A stretch of 64,000 bases of DNA from Atlantibacter hermannii (GTDB taxonomy: Bacteria; Pseudomonadota; Gammaproteobacteria; Enterobacterales; Enterobacteriaceae): NCBI RefSeq assembly GCF_009907385.1, contig NZ_JAAATR010000033.1:62001-126000 (forward strand), given 5' to 3'. The translations under genes and the position numbers were made by a program. The notes below the pieces were generated by a model. That model ran no database searches. It was not told where the DNA came from and saw only the letters and a program-made list of their open reading frames with translations. Below are positions 42,246 to 53,944 of the stretch, piece after piece (position 1 is the stretch's first letter; each line of letters opens with the position of its first letter).

Positions 42246-43100
42246 ATGGCTAATCTTACGCACTTTTTTTCTCACTCCACGCCGTTGGCGGCAATCGGGC
42301 AGGGCACCTGGTATATGGGCGAAAACCCCGCCCAGCGCCGTCAGGAAGTCGCTGCACTCCAGCGGGGCATCGACCTGGGGCTGACGCTGATCGACACGGC
42401 GGAAATGTACGCGGAAGGCGGCGCGGAAAAAGTGGTCGGCGAGGCGATTCGCGGCAGGCGTGATGAAGTTTATCTGGTATCGAAAGTCTATCCGTGGAAT
42501 GCCGGCGGGCAGAAAGCCCAGGCCGCCTGCGAGGCCAGCCTGAAACGGCTCGGCACCGATTATCTCGACCTGTATCTGCTGCACTGGCGCGGCAATATTC
42601 CCTTTGAAGACACCATCGCCGCGATGGAATCGCTGATGGCGCAGGGCAAGATTGGCCGCTGGGGCGTATCGAATCTGGACGCTGACGATATGCAAACCCT
42701 GTGGACGCTGCAAGGCGGCAAAGAGTGCGCCACCAATCAGGTGCTGTACCACCTCGGTTCCCGGGGAATTGAATACGATTTGCTGCCGTGGTGCGCCGAA
42801 CGCCATATGCCGGTAATGGCTTACTGCCCGCTGGCCCAGGCCGGACGGCTGCGTGACGACCTGATGAATAACCCGGTCGTGAACGCCATTGCCCGTGATA
42901 AAGGCGTGACTGCCGCGCAGGTGCTGCTGGCATGGGTGATCCGCCGTCCTGGCATACTCGCCATTCCAAAAGCCGCCACGATTAAACATGTAGAAGAAAA
43001 CGCCGCCGCGCTGGATGTGAAATTAACCGCGCAGGATATCGAACAACTGGATGGCGCGTTTCCGCCGCCGGGCAGGAAAATGCCGCTAGATGTGGTGTAA
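42246..43100 (+). CDS. yeaE: YeaE, aldo-keto reductase (methylglyoxal reductase)
   Basis: A 284-residue aldo-keto reductase, the E. coli YeaE length; that enzyme reduces methylglyoxal with NADPH. Catalytic-tetrad residues are seen in LIDTAEMYAEGGAE (D, Y), VSKVYPW (K) and LYLLHWRG (H). AAGGAGG lies 7 bases before ATG 42246 (MANLTHFFSHSTPLAAIGQG). Between mipA and yeaD, as in E. coli. Confidence 0.95.
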   Translation: MANLTHFFSHSTPLAAIGQGTWYMGENPAQRRQEVAALQRGIDLGLTLIDTAEMYAEGGAEKVVGEAIRGRRDEVYLVSKVYPWNAGGQKAQAACEASLKRLGTDYLDLYLLHWRGNIPFEDTIAAMESLMAQGKIGRWGVSNLDADDMQTLWTLQGGKECATNQVLYHLGSRGIEYDLLPWCAERHMPVMAYCPLAQAGRLRDDLMNNPVVNAIARDKGVTAAQVLLAWVIRRPGILAIPKAATIKHVEENAAALDVKLTAQDIEQLDGAFPPPGRKMPLDVV

Positions 43101-43105
43101 CGCCG

Positions 43106-43131
43106 CTCCCCTTACCGCCGGGCAAGGGGAG
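43106..43131. terminator. Stem-loop between yeaE and yeaD
   Basis: CTCCCCTT / AAGGGGAG, 8-bp stem with a 10-base loop, directly after the yeaE stop and before the convergent yeaD stop. On the plus strand only GGGCGTTT follows, so termination is uncertain. Confidence 0.4.
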
Positions 43132-43141
43132 GGCGTTTAAC

Positions 43142-44029
43142 TTACGCTTTTTTGGCGACGCGCAGGGATTGCGCCAGGCGAGACGGTTTCTCTTCGCTGG
43201 CTTTCTGGGCTGCGGTTGCGCAGGCGGTTTCAACGCATACAAACGTTTTGTAACCGTCGTCCGGCATATCTGCCATGGCTTTAGACAGCGCCGGGCCCGG
43301 GTTCCAGCCCACCACGTTGCAATGGTGATGATGGATCACGTCAATAGTGCGTTTCAGCGCGCCGTCGTGGATCACGCTGCACGCTTCCGGGTTCAGGTAT
43401 ACGCGGTCGGTACGATCCGGGAAAGTTTGCTCGCCATCTGCCAGCACGCCTTCTTTGGCATCGTTCACTTTATCAATGTAGCGATCGCCCAGGCCGCTCA
43501 CTTTCACTGCACTGATATCGCCAACGTTGAAGTAGGTGTGCAGTGCAGAGTACGTTTCAAATTCGCCGTGCGCTTCCAGTTCCATCTCACAGGTTGCGCC
43601 CAGCTTAAAGCGCGCGTACAGGGTGAAGTCGTGCGGCCAGTACTGTTTAGAGACGTCGCTGCTCTTCAGTTCAAAGGTGACCACTATGCCGTTGTCATCT
43701 TCGTTATGGGCCTGCAGCATCCAGGGCAGGTTACGGGCGAAGCCGTGGGAAGGCAGATCTTTTTGCGCCGCCGGGCCAAACCACGGCCAGCAAATCGGCA
43801 CACCGCCGCGGATGGCTACCCCTTTGCTGAACGGCGTGTTGTCGCTTAACCACAACACTTCGTCTTCGCCGGCCGGTTTCCAGGAGAGCAGATGCGCGCC
43901 CTGTAAAGTCAGCGATGCGCGGACTTCAGGATGGTCGATCACCACAACATCCAGCTCGTCCATCTTGCGCAGCGAAATCGCTGGCGTAATTTGCTCTACT
44001 ACCGGCAGTGCGAAAATACGATTTATCAT
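43142..44029 (-). CDS. yeaD: YeaD, aldose-1-epimerase-like (hexose-6-phosphate mutarotase)
   Basis: A 295-residue beta-sandwich protein of the aldose-1-epimerase/YeaD family, thought to interconvert anomers of glucose-6-phosphate. Conserved pieces are QGAHLLSWKPAGEDEVLWLS, GVAIRGGVPICWPWFG, PSHGFARNLPW and SALHTYFNVGDI. I choose the ATG at 44029 (MINRIFALPV): AGAGGA lies 8 bases before it, while the two ATGs further upstream overlap that site. Downstream of gapA as in E. coli, but a terminator lies between. Confidence 0.93.
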   Translation of the reverse strand: MINRIFALPVVEQITPAISLRKMDELDVVVIDHPEVRASLTLQGAHLLSWKPAGEDEVLWLSDNTPFSKGVAIRGGVPICWPWFGPAAQKDLPSHGFARNLPWMLQAHNEDDNGIVVTFELKSSDVSKQYWPHDFTLYARFKLGATCEMELEAHGEFETYSALHTYFNVGDISAVKVSGLGDRYIDKVNDAKEGVLADGEQTFPDRTDRVYLNPEACSVIHDGALKRTIDVIHHHHCNVVGWNPGPALSKAMADMPDDGYKTFVCVETACATAAQKASEEKPSRLAQSLRVAKKA

Positions 44030-44052
44030 GTCCATCATCCTCTGTTCAGACC

Positions 44053-44079
44053 AAAAAAAAGGGCGACCATCGTCGCCCT
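44053..44079 (-). terminator. Terminator of gapA
   Basis: On the minus strand AGGGCGAC / GTCGCCCT with a 4-base loop and eight T, between gapA and yeaD. yeaD begins only 23 bases later, so its promoter must lie in or before the hairpin, or it depends on read-through. Confidence 0.88.
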
Positions 44080-44104
44080 CTCAGGATCAATCGTTCATCT
44101 CAAC

Positions 44105-45446
<1,342 letters not shown>

Positions 45447-45860
45447 ATGGCTAACAACAACTCCCCGGAAGATCTGAAGAAAACGCTGACTGACGTTCAG
45501 TTTTACGTTACTCAGCAACATGGCACCGAAGCGCCATTTACCGGGCGTTTGCTGCATAATAAACGCGAAGGCGTTTACCATTGCTTGGTATGCGATGCGG
45601 CGCTGTTTAACTCGCAAACCAAATATGATTCGGGCTGTGGCTGGCCGAGCTTTTTCGAACCGGTGAGCGAAAACGCGATCCGCTATTTGAATGATTACTC
45701 ACACGGTATGCAGCGCACAGAAATCCGCTGCGGCAACTGTGATGCGCATTTAGGCCACGTTTTCCCGGACGGCCCGAAGCCCACCGGTGAGCGATATTGC
45801 GTGAATTCCGCCTCGCTGAGCTTCACCGATGATGAGAACGGCGCACAAACAAAGGGCTGA
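45447..45860 (+). CDS. msrB: MsrB, methionine-(R)-sulfoxide reductase
   Basis: A 137-residue cytoplasmic enzyme that repairs R-methionine sulfoxide with thioredoxin. The zinc site is formed by HCLVC and RCGNC; the catalytic cysteine is in RYCVNSASL, with CGWPSF and HLGHVF nearby. Start [12 protein letters not shown] at 45447 gives the E. coli length. Followed after 40 bases by yeaC. Confidence 0.97.
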   Translation: MANNNSPEDLKKTLTDVQFYVTQQHGTEAPFTGRLLHNKREGVYHCLVCDAALFNSQTKYDSGCGWPSFFEPVSENAIRYLNDYSHGMQRTEIRCGNCDAHLGHVFPDGPKPTGERYCVNSASLSFTDDENGAQTKG

Positions 45861-45900
45861 AAAATCGATTCAGCAAACTATTCCAGTGGAGCAGTGCGAA

Positions 45901-46179
45901 ATGAACATAAATGACCTGATTAACAGCATGACGCCGGAAGTGTATCAGCGGCTGGTCACCGCCGTTGAGCTGGGCAAATGGCCCGATGGCGTGGCGTTAA
46001 CTGACGAGCAAAAAGCCAACAGCATGCAGCTGGTGATGCTGTGGCAGACGCGCCACAACCACAACCCGGACCATATGTCGATTGGCATCGACGGCCAGAT
46101 TGTGATGAAAAGTAAGCAGCAGTTTAAAGAAGAGTTCGGGATTGTTCCGCCGACCATTGCGAAGATGCGCCCCGAATAA
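45901..46179 (+). CDS. yeaC: YeaC, DUF1315 protein
   Basis: A 92-residue cytoplasmic protein (MNINDLINSMTPEVYQRLV..), DUF1315, function unknown. The ATG at 45901 aligns with E. coli YeaC; the upstream in-frame extension overlaps the msrB end. Probably cotranscribed with msrB. Confidence 0.92.
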   Translation: MNINDLINSMTPEVYQRLVTAVELGKWPDGVALTDEQKANSMQLVMLWQTRHNHNPDHMSIGIDGQIVMKSKQQFKEEFGIVPPTIAKMRPE

Positions 46180-46180
46180 C

Positions 46181-46203
46181 AAAAGGCCCCGCGGCGGGGC
46201 CCT
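46181..46203 (-). terminator. Terminator of ansA-pncA
   Basis: On the minus strand GGCCCCGC / GCGGGGCC followed by TTTTGTTAT; just beyond the pncA stop. Also beyond the yeaC stop on the other strand. Confidence 0.75.
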
Positions 46204-46206
46204 GTT

Positions 46207-46866
46207 TCAGGCCTGCGTTTCCAGCCAGTCATCCAGCGTAAACAGCGTTGCGCCTTCCGCCGCCATTTCCATAAACGCGTGGGCGCTGTCCTGCGGATTC
46301 AGGTTTACCCCCCGGCAGCCGTCGGTAATCACGTTGACCGTATACCCGAGCTTTAGCGCATCCAGTACCGTGAATTTTACGCAGTAATCTGTCGCCAGCC
46401 CCATAATTATCAGCTCTTTGATGCCGTGATGGCGCAGCCATTCGTCCAGCGCGGTTTTCTGACGATGTTCGTTATCAAAAAAAGCGCTGTAGCTGTCGAT
46501 CAGCGGGTTCTCGCCTTTGTGGAACACCGCGTCGATGGCTTTCTGATTCAGCAGCGGATGCAGTTCCGCGCCCTCGGTGAACTGTACACAGTGATCCGGC
46601 CACCAGGTTTGTGGAAACCCGTCCAGCTCGCCCTGAGTAAACGGCTCGGCGTTATGCTGGCTGGCAAAACTGCCGTGATCCGCCGGGTGCCAGTCCTGGC
46701 TGGCTAAAATCGCGTCGCCGCGCGTGCGGCTCCAGTCGATCAGGCGATTAGCGATATCCACCGTGCTGTCGCCTTCCGCGACCGCCAGCGCGCCCCCCGC
46801 GCAGAAATCGTTCTGCAAATCCACCAGCAGCAGTGCGCGCTGGGTCATGATGGTAACGTTATTCAT
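46207..46866 (-). CDS. pncA: PncA, nicotinamidase
   Basis: A 219-residue amidase converting nicotinamide to nicotinate for NAD salvage. Catalytic triad: D in LLVDLQNDFCAGG, K in FHKGENP and C in ATDYCVKFTVLDA; metal ligands in SQDWHPADHGSFA. The ATG at 46866 overlaps the ansA stop by 8 bases and has GAGGAG upstream; the later ATG at 46848 (MTQRALLL) aligns with the short E. coli form but lacks a ribosome site. Confidence 0.95.
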   Translation of the reverse strand: MNNVTIMTQRALLLVDLQNDFCAGGALAVAEGDSTVDIANRLIDWSRTRGDAILASQDWHPADHGSFASQHNAEPFTQGELDGFPQTWWPDHCVQFTEGAELHPLLNQKAIDAVFHKGENPLIDSYSAFFDNEHRQKTALDEWLRHHGIKELIIMGLATDYCVKFTVLDALKLGYTVNVITDGCRGVNLNPQDSAHAFMEMAAEGATLFTLDDWLETQA

Positions 46867-47875
46867 CAGGCGTGAGTTCTCCTCGCAGGTTTTGCATCAT
46901 TGCTTGCCGAATGGCCGATGCGTTTAATCCCTGGCTTAATAAAAAATGTAACTTGGTCAGCGTCGCTTCCACGGTCATATCAAAACCGCCGATGACACCC
47001 GCCTGGGCCAGCGCGTTACCCGTGGCGTAGCCGCCCATATTCACTTTACCGGACATGCACTGGGTGAGATTCACCACCACGATCCCGCGTTCGCTGGCTT
47101 CCTGCAGCTCTTTAAGGAACTCCTGATTCTGCGGCGCGTTGCCGACGCCATAAGAGCGCAGGATCAGCGCTTTTACCGGCTGACGCAGGAAATTGCGCAC
47201 CACATCAGCGGAAATCCCCGGATAAATAGTCACCACGCCAATCGGCTGCGGGGTGATCGGGTGAACAATCAGCGGCCCGTCGCCGTGCGGCGCGGCAGGC
47301 GTATTCAGCTTGCGAATATGAATGCCCGCCTCCAGCAGCGGCGACAGGTTAGGGGAGGCAAAGGCATTAAATCCGTCGGCATGGGCTTTGGTGGTGCGGT
47401 TGCCGCGATACAGGCAGTTATTGAAGAACAGCGTGACTTCGCTGATGGGGTAGTTGGCCGCCACGTACAGCGCGTTCAGCAGGTTAATCTGCCCGTCAGA
47501 GCGCAGCTCCGCCAGCGGGATTTGCGACCCGGTGACGATCACCGGCTTACTGAGATTCTCCAGCATAAATGACAGCGCCGAGGCGGTAAACGCCATGGTG
47601 TCCGTGCCGTGCAGGATCACAAAGCCGTCGTACTGGTCGTAGTTGACGTTGATATCGTCGGCGATGTGCTGCCAGTCTTCCGGCGTCATATCCGACGAAT
47701 CCATCAGCGGCTGATATTCGTGGATGGTGAAGTCGGGCATTTCCGGGCGATGGAACTCGGGCATCAGCGCCAGCTGGCGCTGCAAATGGCCGGAAACAGG
47801 AATATAACCCTGTTCGGAACGCTGCATACCGATGGTGCCGCCGGTATAGGCAACGTAAATCGATTTCTTGGACAT
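46859..47875 (-). CDS. ansA: AnsA, L-asparaginase 1
   Basis: A 338-residue cytoplasmic type I asparaginase, E. coli length. Active-site pieces YTGGTIGMQ (near 10), LMDSSDMTPEDW and ILHGTDTMAFTASAL are intact. Start MSKKSIYVAYTGG at 47875. Upstream of pncA with coupled translation, downstream of sppA, as in E. coli. Confidence 0.97.
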   Translation of the reverse strand: MSKKSIYVAYTGGTIGMQRSEQGYIPVSGHLQRQLALMPEFHRPEMPDFTIHEYQPLMDSSDMTPEDWQHIADDINVNYDQYDGFVILHGTDTMAFTASALSFMLENLSKPVIVTGSQIPLAELRSDGQINLLNALYVAANYPISEVTLFFNNCLYRGNRTTKAHADGFNAFASPNLSPLLEAGIHIRKLNTPAAPHGDGPLIVHPITPQPIGVVTIYPGISADVVRNFLRQPVKALILRSYGVGNAPQNQEFLKELQEASERGIVVVNLTQCMSGKVNMGGYATGNALAQAGVIGGFDMTVEATLTKLHFLLSQGLNASAIRQAMMQNLRGELTPDE

Positions 47876-47939
47876 GGTATTGAGTTCGTTGAGGATAAAC
47901 ACGCGAAGTATATACGATGCGCGCCCTGGATTGGACGTG

Positions 47940-47964
47940 AAAAAAAGCCCGGCACTGCCGGGCT
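47940..47964 (-). terminator. Terminator of sppA
   Basis: On the minus strand AGCCCGGC / GCCGGGCT with a 3-base loop and seven T, between sppA and ansA. Confidence 0.87.
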
Positions 47965-47972
47965 GGATGAAG

Positions 47973-49823
47973 TTAGCGAACGTCGCCGCAGGTTAAGCAG
48001 AACGCGTAGCGGTGGCGCGGGTCGTTAAACGCCGCCAGTTTATCGGTTTCCGTTTTCACCGCGCTGGCCGCCTGCACGACCGGCGCAGGGAGGTAAGCCT
48101 GGATCGCTTCAGGCAGCATCGCGCGCACTGAACCGGTCATGCTGGCGAATACGGTATCCATAAAGGTCGGCTCGTCCTGATAGAAGTCCGCATGCCACTG
48201 TTTGAGTTTCGCCAGCTCTGCCGCTTTATGCAGCGCATCGTCGAAATCCCCCAGACTGTCGACCAGACCGTTGGCCTTCGCGTCCTGGCCGGTCCACACG
48301 TGGCCCTGGGCGATGCTGTCGATCTGCTGCGGCGTTTTGTTGCGCGACTGGGCCACCAGATTGATAAAGCGCTGATAACCGTTTTCGATAGTCAATTGCA
48401 TCAACTGCTGCACTTCCTGCGGCAGCGCTTTCGTCACCGACACATCCGCCAGTGCTGAAGTTGCCACGCCGTCAGTATGCACGCCGATGGAACTCAGGCT
48501 GTCTTCCACGGTGTTGATCACGCCGAAGATGCCGATGGAGCCGGTGAGCGTGCTGGGGTTGGCCATAATGTAGTTGGCCGGGGTGGAAATCCAGTAACCG
48601 CCGGATGCCGCCATACCGCCCATGGAAACCACCACCGGTTTGCCCGCCGCTTTCGCCGCCGCCAGCTCTTCGCGTATCACTTCTGATGCCGAGACGCTGC
48701 CGCCCGGGCTGTTAACCCGCAGCACTATCGCTTTGACTTTCGGGTCCAGACGCGCATCGCGGATCTGCGAGGCGGTGGTATCGCCGCCCACGTTGCCCGG
48801 GGTTTCTTCACCGTCCATGATGGCGCCGTTTGCGAACACCACGGCAATCGCATCGCCCTGTTCGGACCGCTTATTCAGCTGATAATCGTAGAAGCTGGTG
48901 GCGCTGTAGTTCTTATCCTTTTTGCTCCAGCCGAACTGTTTGCTGAGTGATTTTTCCACCTCGGCGCTCGAACCCAGTGCATCCACCAGTTTATTGTCGA
49001 GCGCGTACTTCGCGGTATCGCCGCCGTTCTGCTGTAAGCCTGCCAGCAATGCCGCTGCGCCGGGGAATACCTGATTCGGCTGGATCTGGCGGTTTGCCGC
49101 AATAGTCGCCAGATAGTTCTGCCACAGCTCGCCAATCCAGCGGCTGTCGGCGTCGCGCGCTTCCGGGGACATATCGTCACGGATAAACGGTTCCACCGCC
49201 GATTTATAGGTGCCGACGCGGAATACGTGCGTGGTGACCTTCAACTTATCCAGCAGCGATTTGTAATACAGACCGTTAGTGGCGAAACCGTGCAAATCAA
49301 CGGTGCCCTGCGGGGAGAGCCAGATTTTATTGGCGAAGCTTGCCAGGTAGTATTGCCCCTGACTGTAGCTGTCGCCGGTGGCGATCACCGGCTTGCCGCT
49401 GTCGCGGAACTCGCGCAGCGCCTTGCCGATATACTGCATCGACGGCTGATCGGCTCCGGCGAAATCACGTAAATCGAGCACAATACCGGTAATGTTGCGG
49501 TCGTCTTTCGCCTGACGAATGGCGTCGACGATATCGAACAGCGAGTTTTCCTGAAGCCGGTCGGAGGAGGCGCCAAACAGCTGGCGGCCAATCACGCCGA
49601 GCTTATTGCTCACCGAGGGCTTATCCACCACCACGCCGCTGATATCCAGCAGCAGCGCGCCGCGCGACGGCTCGGCAGGGGAGTTGCTCATTTGCAGCCA
49701 AATCCCGACGCCCACCAGCACCAGCAAAATAAAGAACAGATTGAGCACCAGTTCCCTGATGAAATTAAGCAGACGCCAGGTCCACTTGAAAAAACCGGCA
49801 AAAATACGCCAAAGGGTGCGCAT
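47973..49823 (-). CDS. sppA: SppA, signal peptide peptidase (protease IV)
   Basis: A 616-residue inner-membrane protease that degrades cleaved signal peptides in the periplasm. One N-terminal membrane anchor ([19 protein letters not shown]), then two tandem S49 domains. The nucleophile serine is in [17 protein letters not shown]; the catalytic lysine is in the first domain in the region [13 protein letters not shown]. Start [17 protein letters not shown] at 49823; the upstream extension is not family-like. Confidence 0.96.
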   Translation of the reverse strand: MRTLWRIFAGFFKWTWRLLNFIRELVLNLFFILLVLVGVGIWLQMSNSPAEPSRGALLLDISGVVVDKPSVSNKLGVIGRQLFGASSDRLQENSLFDIVDAIRQAKDDRNITGIVLDLRDFAGADQPSMQYIGKALREFRDSGKPVIATGDSYSQGQYYLASFANKIWLSPQGTVDLHGFATNGLYYKSLLDKLKVTTHVFRVGTYKSAVEPFIRDDMSPEARDADSRWIGELWQNYLATIAANRQIQPNQVFPGAAALLAGLQQNGGDTAKYALDNKLVDALGSSAEVEKSLSKQFGWSKKDKNYSATSFYDYQLNKRSEQGDAIAVVFANGAIMDGEETPGNVGGDTTASQIRDARLDPKVKAIVLRVNSPGGSVSASEVIREELAAAKAAGKPVVVSMGGMAASGGYWISTPANYIMANPSTLTGSIGIFGVINTVEDSLSSIGVHTDGVATSALADVSVTKALPQEVQQLMQLTIENGYQRFINLVAQSRNKTPQQIDSIAQGHVWTGQDAKANGLVDSLGDFDDALHKAAELAKLKQWHADFYQDEPTFMDTVFASMTGSVRAMLPEAIQAYLPAPVVQAASAVKTETDKLAAFNDPRHRYAFCLTCGDVR

Positions 49824-49998
49824 GGATTCTCCCTGAAGGTGATTAACAAGATCTCGGTTCGCACTATGCGGAACGTTTAGCAAGAAGGGTATCCTAAATT
49901 TTGCGATCGCGCTTGTCAGCCGCAATCACCCGCTAAGCTGTAACAAACTGAGGGCGTGTGTTAATTTTGTGTAAGAAAATCACTGATGGAGCCGGAAA

Positions 49999-50550
49999 AT
50001 GGATGCATTAGACCTGTTAGTTAACCGCCGCAGCGCTTCCCGCCTGGTGGAACCCGCCCCGCAGGGCGAGCAGCGTGAAAACATTATCCGCGCCGCAATG
50101 CGCGCACCGGATCACGGCACGCTACAGCCGTGGCGCTTCTTTATGATCGAGGGCGAAGGCCGCGAACGCTTCAGCCAGTTGCTGGAAAAGGCGGCGCGCG
50201 AAAGCGGGCTGGACGACAAAGCGATTGAAAAAGCGCGCAGCGGGCCGTTCCGCGCCCCGTTAATTGTCACCGTAGTGGCGAAATGCGAAGCGCACCCTAA
50301 AGTGCCGCAGTGGGAACAGCTGCTGTCAGCCGGTTGCGCAGTCATGGCGATGCAGATGGCGGCGCTGGCGCAGGGCTTTAACGGTATCTGGCGCAGCGGC
50401 CCGATGACCGACAACCCGCAGGTGCGTGAAGCCTTTGAATGCCGCGAGCAGGACAAAATCGTCGGTTTCCTGTATCTCGGCACGCCGCAGTTGAAGGCCT
50501 CAACCACCACCAGCATCCCCGACACTTCCCCGTTCGTCCGCCAGTTTTGA
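49999..50550 (+). CDS. ydjA: YdjA, minimal nitroreductase
   Basis: A 183-residue FMN-dependent nitroreductase, one of the smallest of the family and of E. coli length. Flavin-binding start [27 protein letters not shown], and the C-terminal GFLYLGTPQ are present. Physiological substrate unknown. Divergent from sppA, upstream of selD as in E. coli. Confidence 0.95.
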   Translation: MDALDLLVNRRSASRLVEPAPQGEQRENIIRAAMRAPDHGTLQPWRFFMIEGEGRERFSQLLEKAARESGLDDKAIEKARSGPFRAPLIVTVVAKCEAHPKVPQWEQLLSAGCAVMAMQMAALAQGFNGIWRSGPMTDNPQVREAFECREQDKIVGFLYLGTPQLKASTTTSIPDTSPFVRQF

Positions 50551-50676
50551 CGATTCTGTCTGGATTGTGAGCGAAAGCCTCGCAATTCAGACGGACCTAC
50601 TTACCTCCGGATACTTCTGGCGCTACCATAGACAGCCTGTATGACATGAAGCGTCAACTATCGACAGGAGATGTCC

Positions 50677-51717
50677 ATGAACCAAGCTATTCGCCTGACC
50701 CAGTACAGCCACGGCGCTGGGTGTGGCTGTAAAATTTCCCCGAAAGTACTGGAAACCATTCTGCACAGCAATCAGGCCAAATTTATTGACCCGCAGCTTT
50801 TAGTGGGCAATGAAACCCGCGACGACGCGGCGGTGTACGATCTGGGGAACGGCACCTGCGTGATTAGCACCACCGACTTCTTTATGCCGATTGTTGACGA
50901 CCCGTTCGATTTTGGCCGTATCGCCGCAACAAACGCCATCAGCGACATTTTCGCGATGGGCGGCAAGCCGATTATGGCGATTGCCATTCTGGGTTGGCCG
51001 GTCGATAAACTGGCTCCGGAAATCGCCGCCCAGGTGATTGAAGGCGGTCGTCACGCGTGCCAGCAGGCGGGGATTGCGCTGGCGGGCGGTCACTCCATCG
51101 ACGCGCCGGAGCCGATCTTCGGGTTAGCGGTCACCGGCGTCGTGCCCACCGAGCGCGTTAAGCGCAACAGCACCGCCACCGCGGGGTGCAAACTCTATCT
51201 CACCAAACCGCTGGGCATTGGCGTGCTGACCACCGCCGGGAAAAAGAACCTGCTGCGCGATGAGCACGCCGGGCTGGCGACGGAAGTGATGTGCCAGATG
51301 AACAAGGCAGGGGCGGATTTCGCCAACATCGACGGCGTTAAGGCCATGACCGACGTCACCGGCTTCGGCCTGCTGGGCCACCTGAGCGAAGTGTGCCAGG
51401 GCGCGGGCCTGCAGGCGGAAATCTGGTATCAGGACGTGCCGAAGCTGCCGGGCGTGGAAGAGTACATCGCGAAAGGCTGCGCGCCGGGCGGTTGCAGCCG
51501 CAACTTCGCCAGCTACGGTCATTTGATGGGCGACATGCCGCCGCACTGGCGCGATCTGCTGTGCGATCCGCAAACCTCCGGCGGGCTGTTACTGGCGGTC
51601 GAGCCGGGCGCTGAACGGGATGTGGCCGACGTCGCGGCCCGTCACGGCATTACCCTGACCGCCATCGGCGAACTGAAAACCGCCCGTGGCGGTCGCCCGA
51701 TGATCGAGATCCGCTAA
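50677..51717 (+). CDS. selD: SelD, selenophosphate synthetase
   Basis: A 346-residue enzyme making selenophosphate from selenide and ATP for selenocysteine and selenouridine. The catalytic C16 and K19 lie in GAGCGCK; C16 is Cys (TGC), not selenocysteine. ATP-binding stretches [13 protein letters not shown] and [10 protein letters not shown] are intact. I choose ATG 50677 (MNQAIRL), 6 bases after AGGAG; the ATG at 50671 directly abuts that site. topB follows after 4 bases. Confidence 0.96.
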   Translation: MNQAIRLTQYSHGAGCGCKISPKVLETILHSNQAKFIDPQLLVGNETRDDAAVYDLGNGTCVISTTDFFMPIVDDPFDFGRIAATNAISDIFAMGGKPIMAIAILGWPVDKLAPEIAAQVIEGGRHACQQAGIALAGGHSIDAPEPIFGLAVTGVVPTERVKRNSTATAGCKLYLTKPLGIGVLTTAGKKNLLRDEHAGLATEVMCQMNKAGADFANIDGVKAMTDVTGFGLLGHLSEVCQGAGLQAEIWYQDVPKLPGVEEYIAKGCAPGGCSRNFASYGHLMGDMPPHWRDLLCDPQTSGGLLLAVEPGAERDVADVAARHGITLTAIGELKTARGGRPMIEIR

Positions 51718-51721
51718 CACA

Positions 51722-53665
51722 ATGCGGTTATTTATTGCCGAAAAACCCAGCCTCGCCCGCGCCATAGCCGATGTGCTGCCCAAACCCCATCGGCGGGGGG
51801 AGGGCTATATCGCCTGCGGCAACGACCAGGTCGTGACCTGGTGCGTGGGCCACCTTCTGGAGCAGGCGCAGCCGGACGCGTATGACAGCCGCTACGCCCG
51901 CTGGAATCTGGCCGATTTGCCTATCGTTCCGCAGAAATGGCAGCTTCAGCCGCGTCCGTCAGTGGCGAAACAGCTTAACGTGATCAAGAAACTGCTCTCC
52001 GACGCCAGCGAAGTGGTCCACGCCGGTGACCCGGATCGCGAAGGGCAACTATTGGTGGATGAAGTGCTGGATTATCTGGCGCTCTCTCCGGAGAAACGTA
52101 AACAGGTGCAGCGCTGCCTGATTAACGATCTCAACCCCCAGGCGGTGGAGCGGGCGATCTCCCGGTTGCGTTCCAACAGCGAGTTTGTCCCGCTGTGCGT
52201 ATCGGCACTGGCCCGCGCCCGCGCCGACTGGCTGTACGGCATCAACATGACCCGCGCCTGGACGTTATTAGGCCGCAACGCGGGCTATCAGGGCGTATTG
52301 TCGGTGGGCCGGGTGCAAACCCCGGTGTTAGGGCTGGTGGTACGGCGCGATGAAGAGATCGAAAACTTTGTCGCTAAAGACTATTTCGAAGTGAAAGCGC
52401 ATATCGTCACGCCGAAAGAGGAGCGCTTTGTGGCGGTGTGGCAGCCCAGCGAAGCCTGCGAGCCGCATCAGGATGAAGAGGGGCGTTTGCTCAACCGGGC
52501 GCTGGCTGAGCATGTGGTAAAGCGCATTGCAGGCCAGCCGGCGGACGTCACGTCCTACGCCGACAAGCGTGAAAGCGAACCCGCGCCGCTGCCGTTTTCT
52601 CTGTCAGCGCTGCAAATCGAGGCGGCCAAACGCTTCGGCCTGAGCGCTCAGAACGTGCTGGATATCTGCCAGAAGCTGTACGAAACCCACAAACTGATTA
52701 CCTATCCGCGCTCGGATAGCCGCTATCTGCCAGAGGAGCACTTTGCCGGGCGCCACGCGGTGATCAACGCCATCAGCGTTCACGGGAAAGATTTACTGCC
52801 GCAGCCTGCGGTGGATGCCGATCTGCGCAACCGCTGCTGGGACGATAAAAAAGTCGATGCCCACCACGCTATTATCCCGACCGCGCGCAGTTCCGGCGTG
52901 TCGCTGTCCCAGGATGAGGCGAAGATCTACAACCTGATCGCCCGCCAGTATCTGATGCAGTTTTGCGCCGACGCGGTGTTTCGCAAATGCACCATTGAGC
53001 TGGATATCGCAGGCGGCAAGTTTATCGCCAAAGCGCGTTTTCTGGCGGAAGCGGGCTGGCGCACGCTGCTGGGGGCCAAAGAGCGTGATGAGGATAACGA
53101 CGGTACGCCGCTGCCGGTGGTGGCGAAAAGCGACACGTTGCTGTGCGAGCACGGCGAAGTGGTGGAGCGGCAAACCCAGCCGCCGCGCCACTTCACCGAC
53201 GCCACGCTGCTGTCGGCTATGACCGGTATCGCGCGCTTCGTGCAGGATAAAGATCTGAAAAAGATCCTGCGCGCCACCGATGGATTAGGCACCGAAGCCA
53301 CGCGCGCCGGGATCATCGAACTGCTGTTTAAACGCAGCTTCCTGGTGAAAAAGGGCCGTTACATTCACTCGACCGAAGCAGGACGCGCGCTGATCCACTC
53401 TCTGCCGGAGCAGGCCGCCAGGCCGGATATGACCGCGCACTGGGAGTCGGTGCTGACGCAGATCAGCGAAAAACAGCGTCGCTACCAGGACTTTATGGAG
53501 CCGCTGGTGCAAACCCTGTACTCGCTTATCGACCAGGCCCGCGTCACGCCGGTGCGGCAGTTTCGCGGCCTGATTGCCCCGCAAACCAAAGGTGAAGGGA
53601 AACCCCGCTACGCCAAACGGAAAAAGAAACCGGACGCGCCTTCTTCTCAAAGTGCGGCAGGCTGA
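51722..53665 (+). CDS. topB: TopB, DNA topoisomerase III
   Basis: A 647-residue type IA topoisomerase that decatenates DNA and resolves recombination intermediates. TOPRIM domain with [15 protein letters not shown] and D103-PD105-REG; active-site tyrosine in [15 protein letters not shown]-terminal basic tail ending [18 protein letters not shown]. coli TopB is a few residues longer. Coupled to selD, as in E. coli. Confidence 0.97.
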   Translation: MRLFIAEKPSLARAIADVLPKPHRRGEGYIACGNDQVVTWCVGHLLEQAQPDAYDSRYARWNLADLPIVPQKWQLQPRPSVAKQLNVIKKLLSDASEVVHAGDPDREGQLLVDEVLDYLALSPEKRKQVQRCLINDLNPQAVERAISRLRSNSEFVPLCVSALARARADWLYGINMTRAWTLLGRNAGYQGVLSVGRVQTPVLGLVVRRDEEIENFVAKDYFEVKAHIVTPKEERFVAVWQPSEACEPHQDEEGRLLNRALAEHVVKRIAGQPADVTSYADKRESEPAPLPFSLSALQIEAAKRFGLSAQNVLDICQKLYETHKLITYPRSDSRYLPEEHFAGRHAVINAISVHGKDLLPQPAVDADLRNRCWDDKKVDAHHAIIPTARSSGVSLSQDEAKIYNLIARQYLMQFCADAVFRKCTIELDIAGGKFIAKARFLAEAGWRTLLGAKERDEDNDGTPLPVVAKSDTLLCEHGEVVERQTQPPRHFTDATLLSAMTGIARFVQDKDLKKILRATDGLGTEATRAGIIELLFKRSFLVKKGRYIHSTEAGRALIHSLPEQAARPDMTAHWESVLTQISEKQRRYQDFMEPLVQTLYSLIDQARVTPVRQFRGLIAPQTKGEGKPRYAKRKKKPDAPSSQSAAG

Positions 53666-53728
53666 GCGTTAAGCCTGCAGGACCCGGCTATACTGGCGCG
53701 GCACATTATCACCACAGGGCGTGAACAG

Positions 53729-53905
53729 ATGGACAACGAAGCAAAGGTGTTGCAACTGATGGAGCAGGCCGGAAAACCGGTGTCGGCGGGGGAAATTGAA
53801 AAGCTGAGCGGCCTGGACCGCAAGGTCATTGATAAGGCGTTCAAAAACCTGAAAGAGCAGGGGAAGATCGTTTCTCCGGTTCGCTGTAAATGGCAACCTG
53901 CCTGA
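53729..53905 (+). CDS. 58-residue winged-helix protein, hypothetical
   Basis: A small complete ORF, MDNEAKVLQLMEQAGK, with a helix-turn-helix pattern VSAGEIEKLSGLDRKVIDKAF and a wing GKIVSPVRCKW, so the whole protein is one winged-helix domain. It could bind DNA. I cannot name it; similar short MarR/ArsR-like fragments are annotated in related enterics. No strong Shine-Dalgarno (CAGGGCG 13 bases before ATG). It lies 63 bases after topB and is followed by a strong terminator, which supports a real transcript end. Confidence 0.6.
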   Translation: MDNEAKVLQLMEQAGKPVSAGEIEKLSGLDRKVIDKAFKNLKEQGKIVSPVRCKWQPA

Positions 53906-53910
53906 CCAGT

Positions 53911-53942
53911 ATGCCGCCTGCCGTTACGCAGGCGGCATTTTT
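53911..53942 (+). terminator. Terminator after the 58-residue ORF
   Basis: ATGCCGCCTGC / GCAGGCGGCAT, an 11-bp perfect stem with a 6-base loop, then TTTTT. It lies 5 bases past the stop and just before the convergent gdhA stop. Confidence 0.88.
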
Positions 53943-53944
53943 GG

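Noticed and set aside
50671-50676. Earlier ATG as selD start
   Set aside because: It directly abuts the AGGAG ribosome site; the ATG at 50677 has normal spacing.
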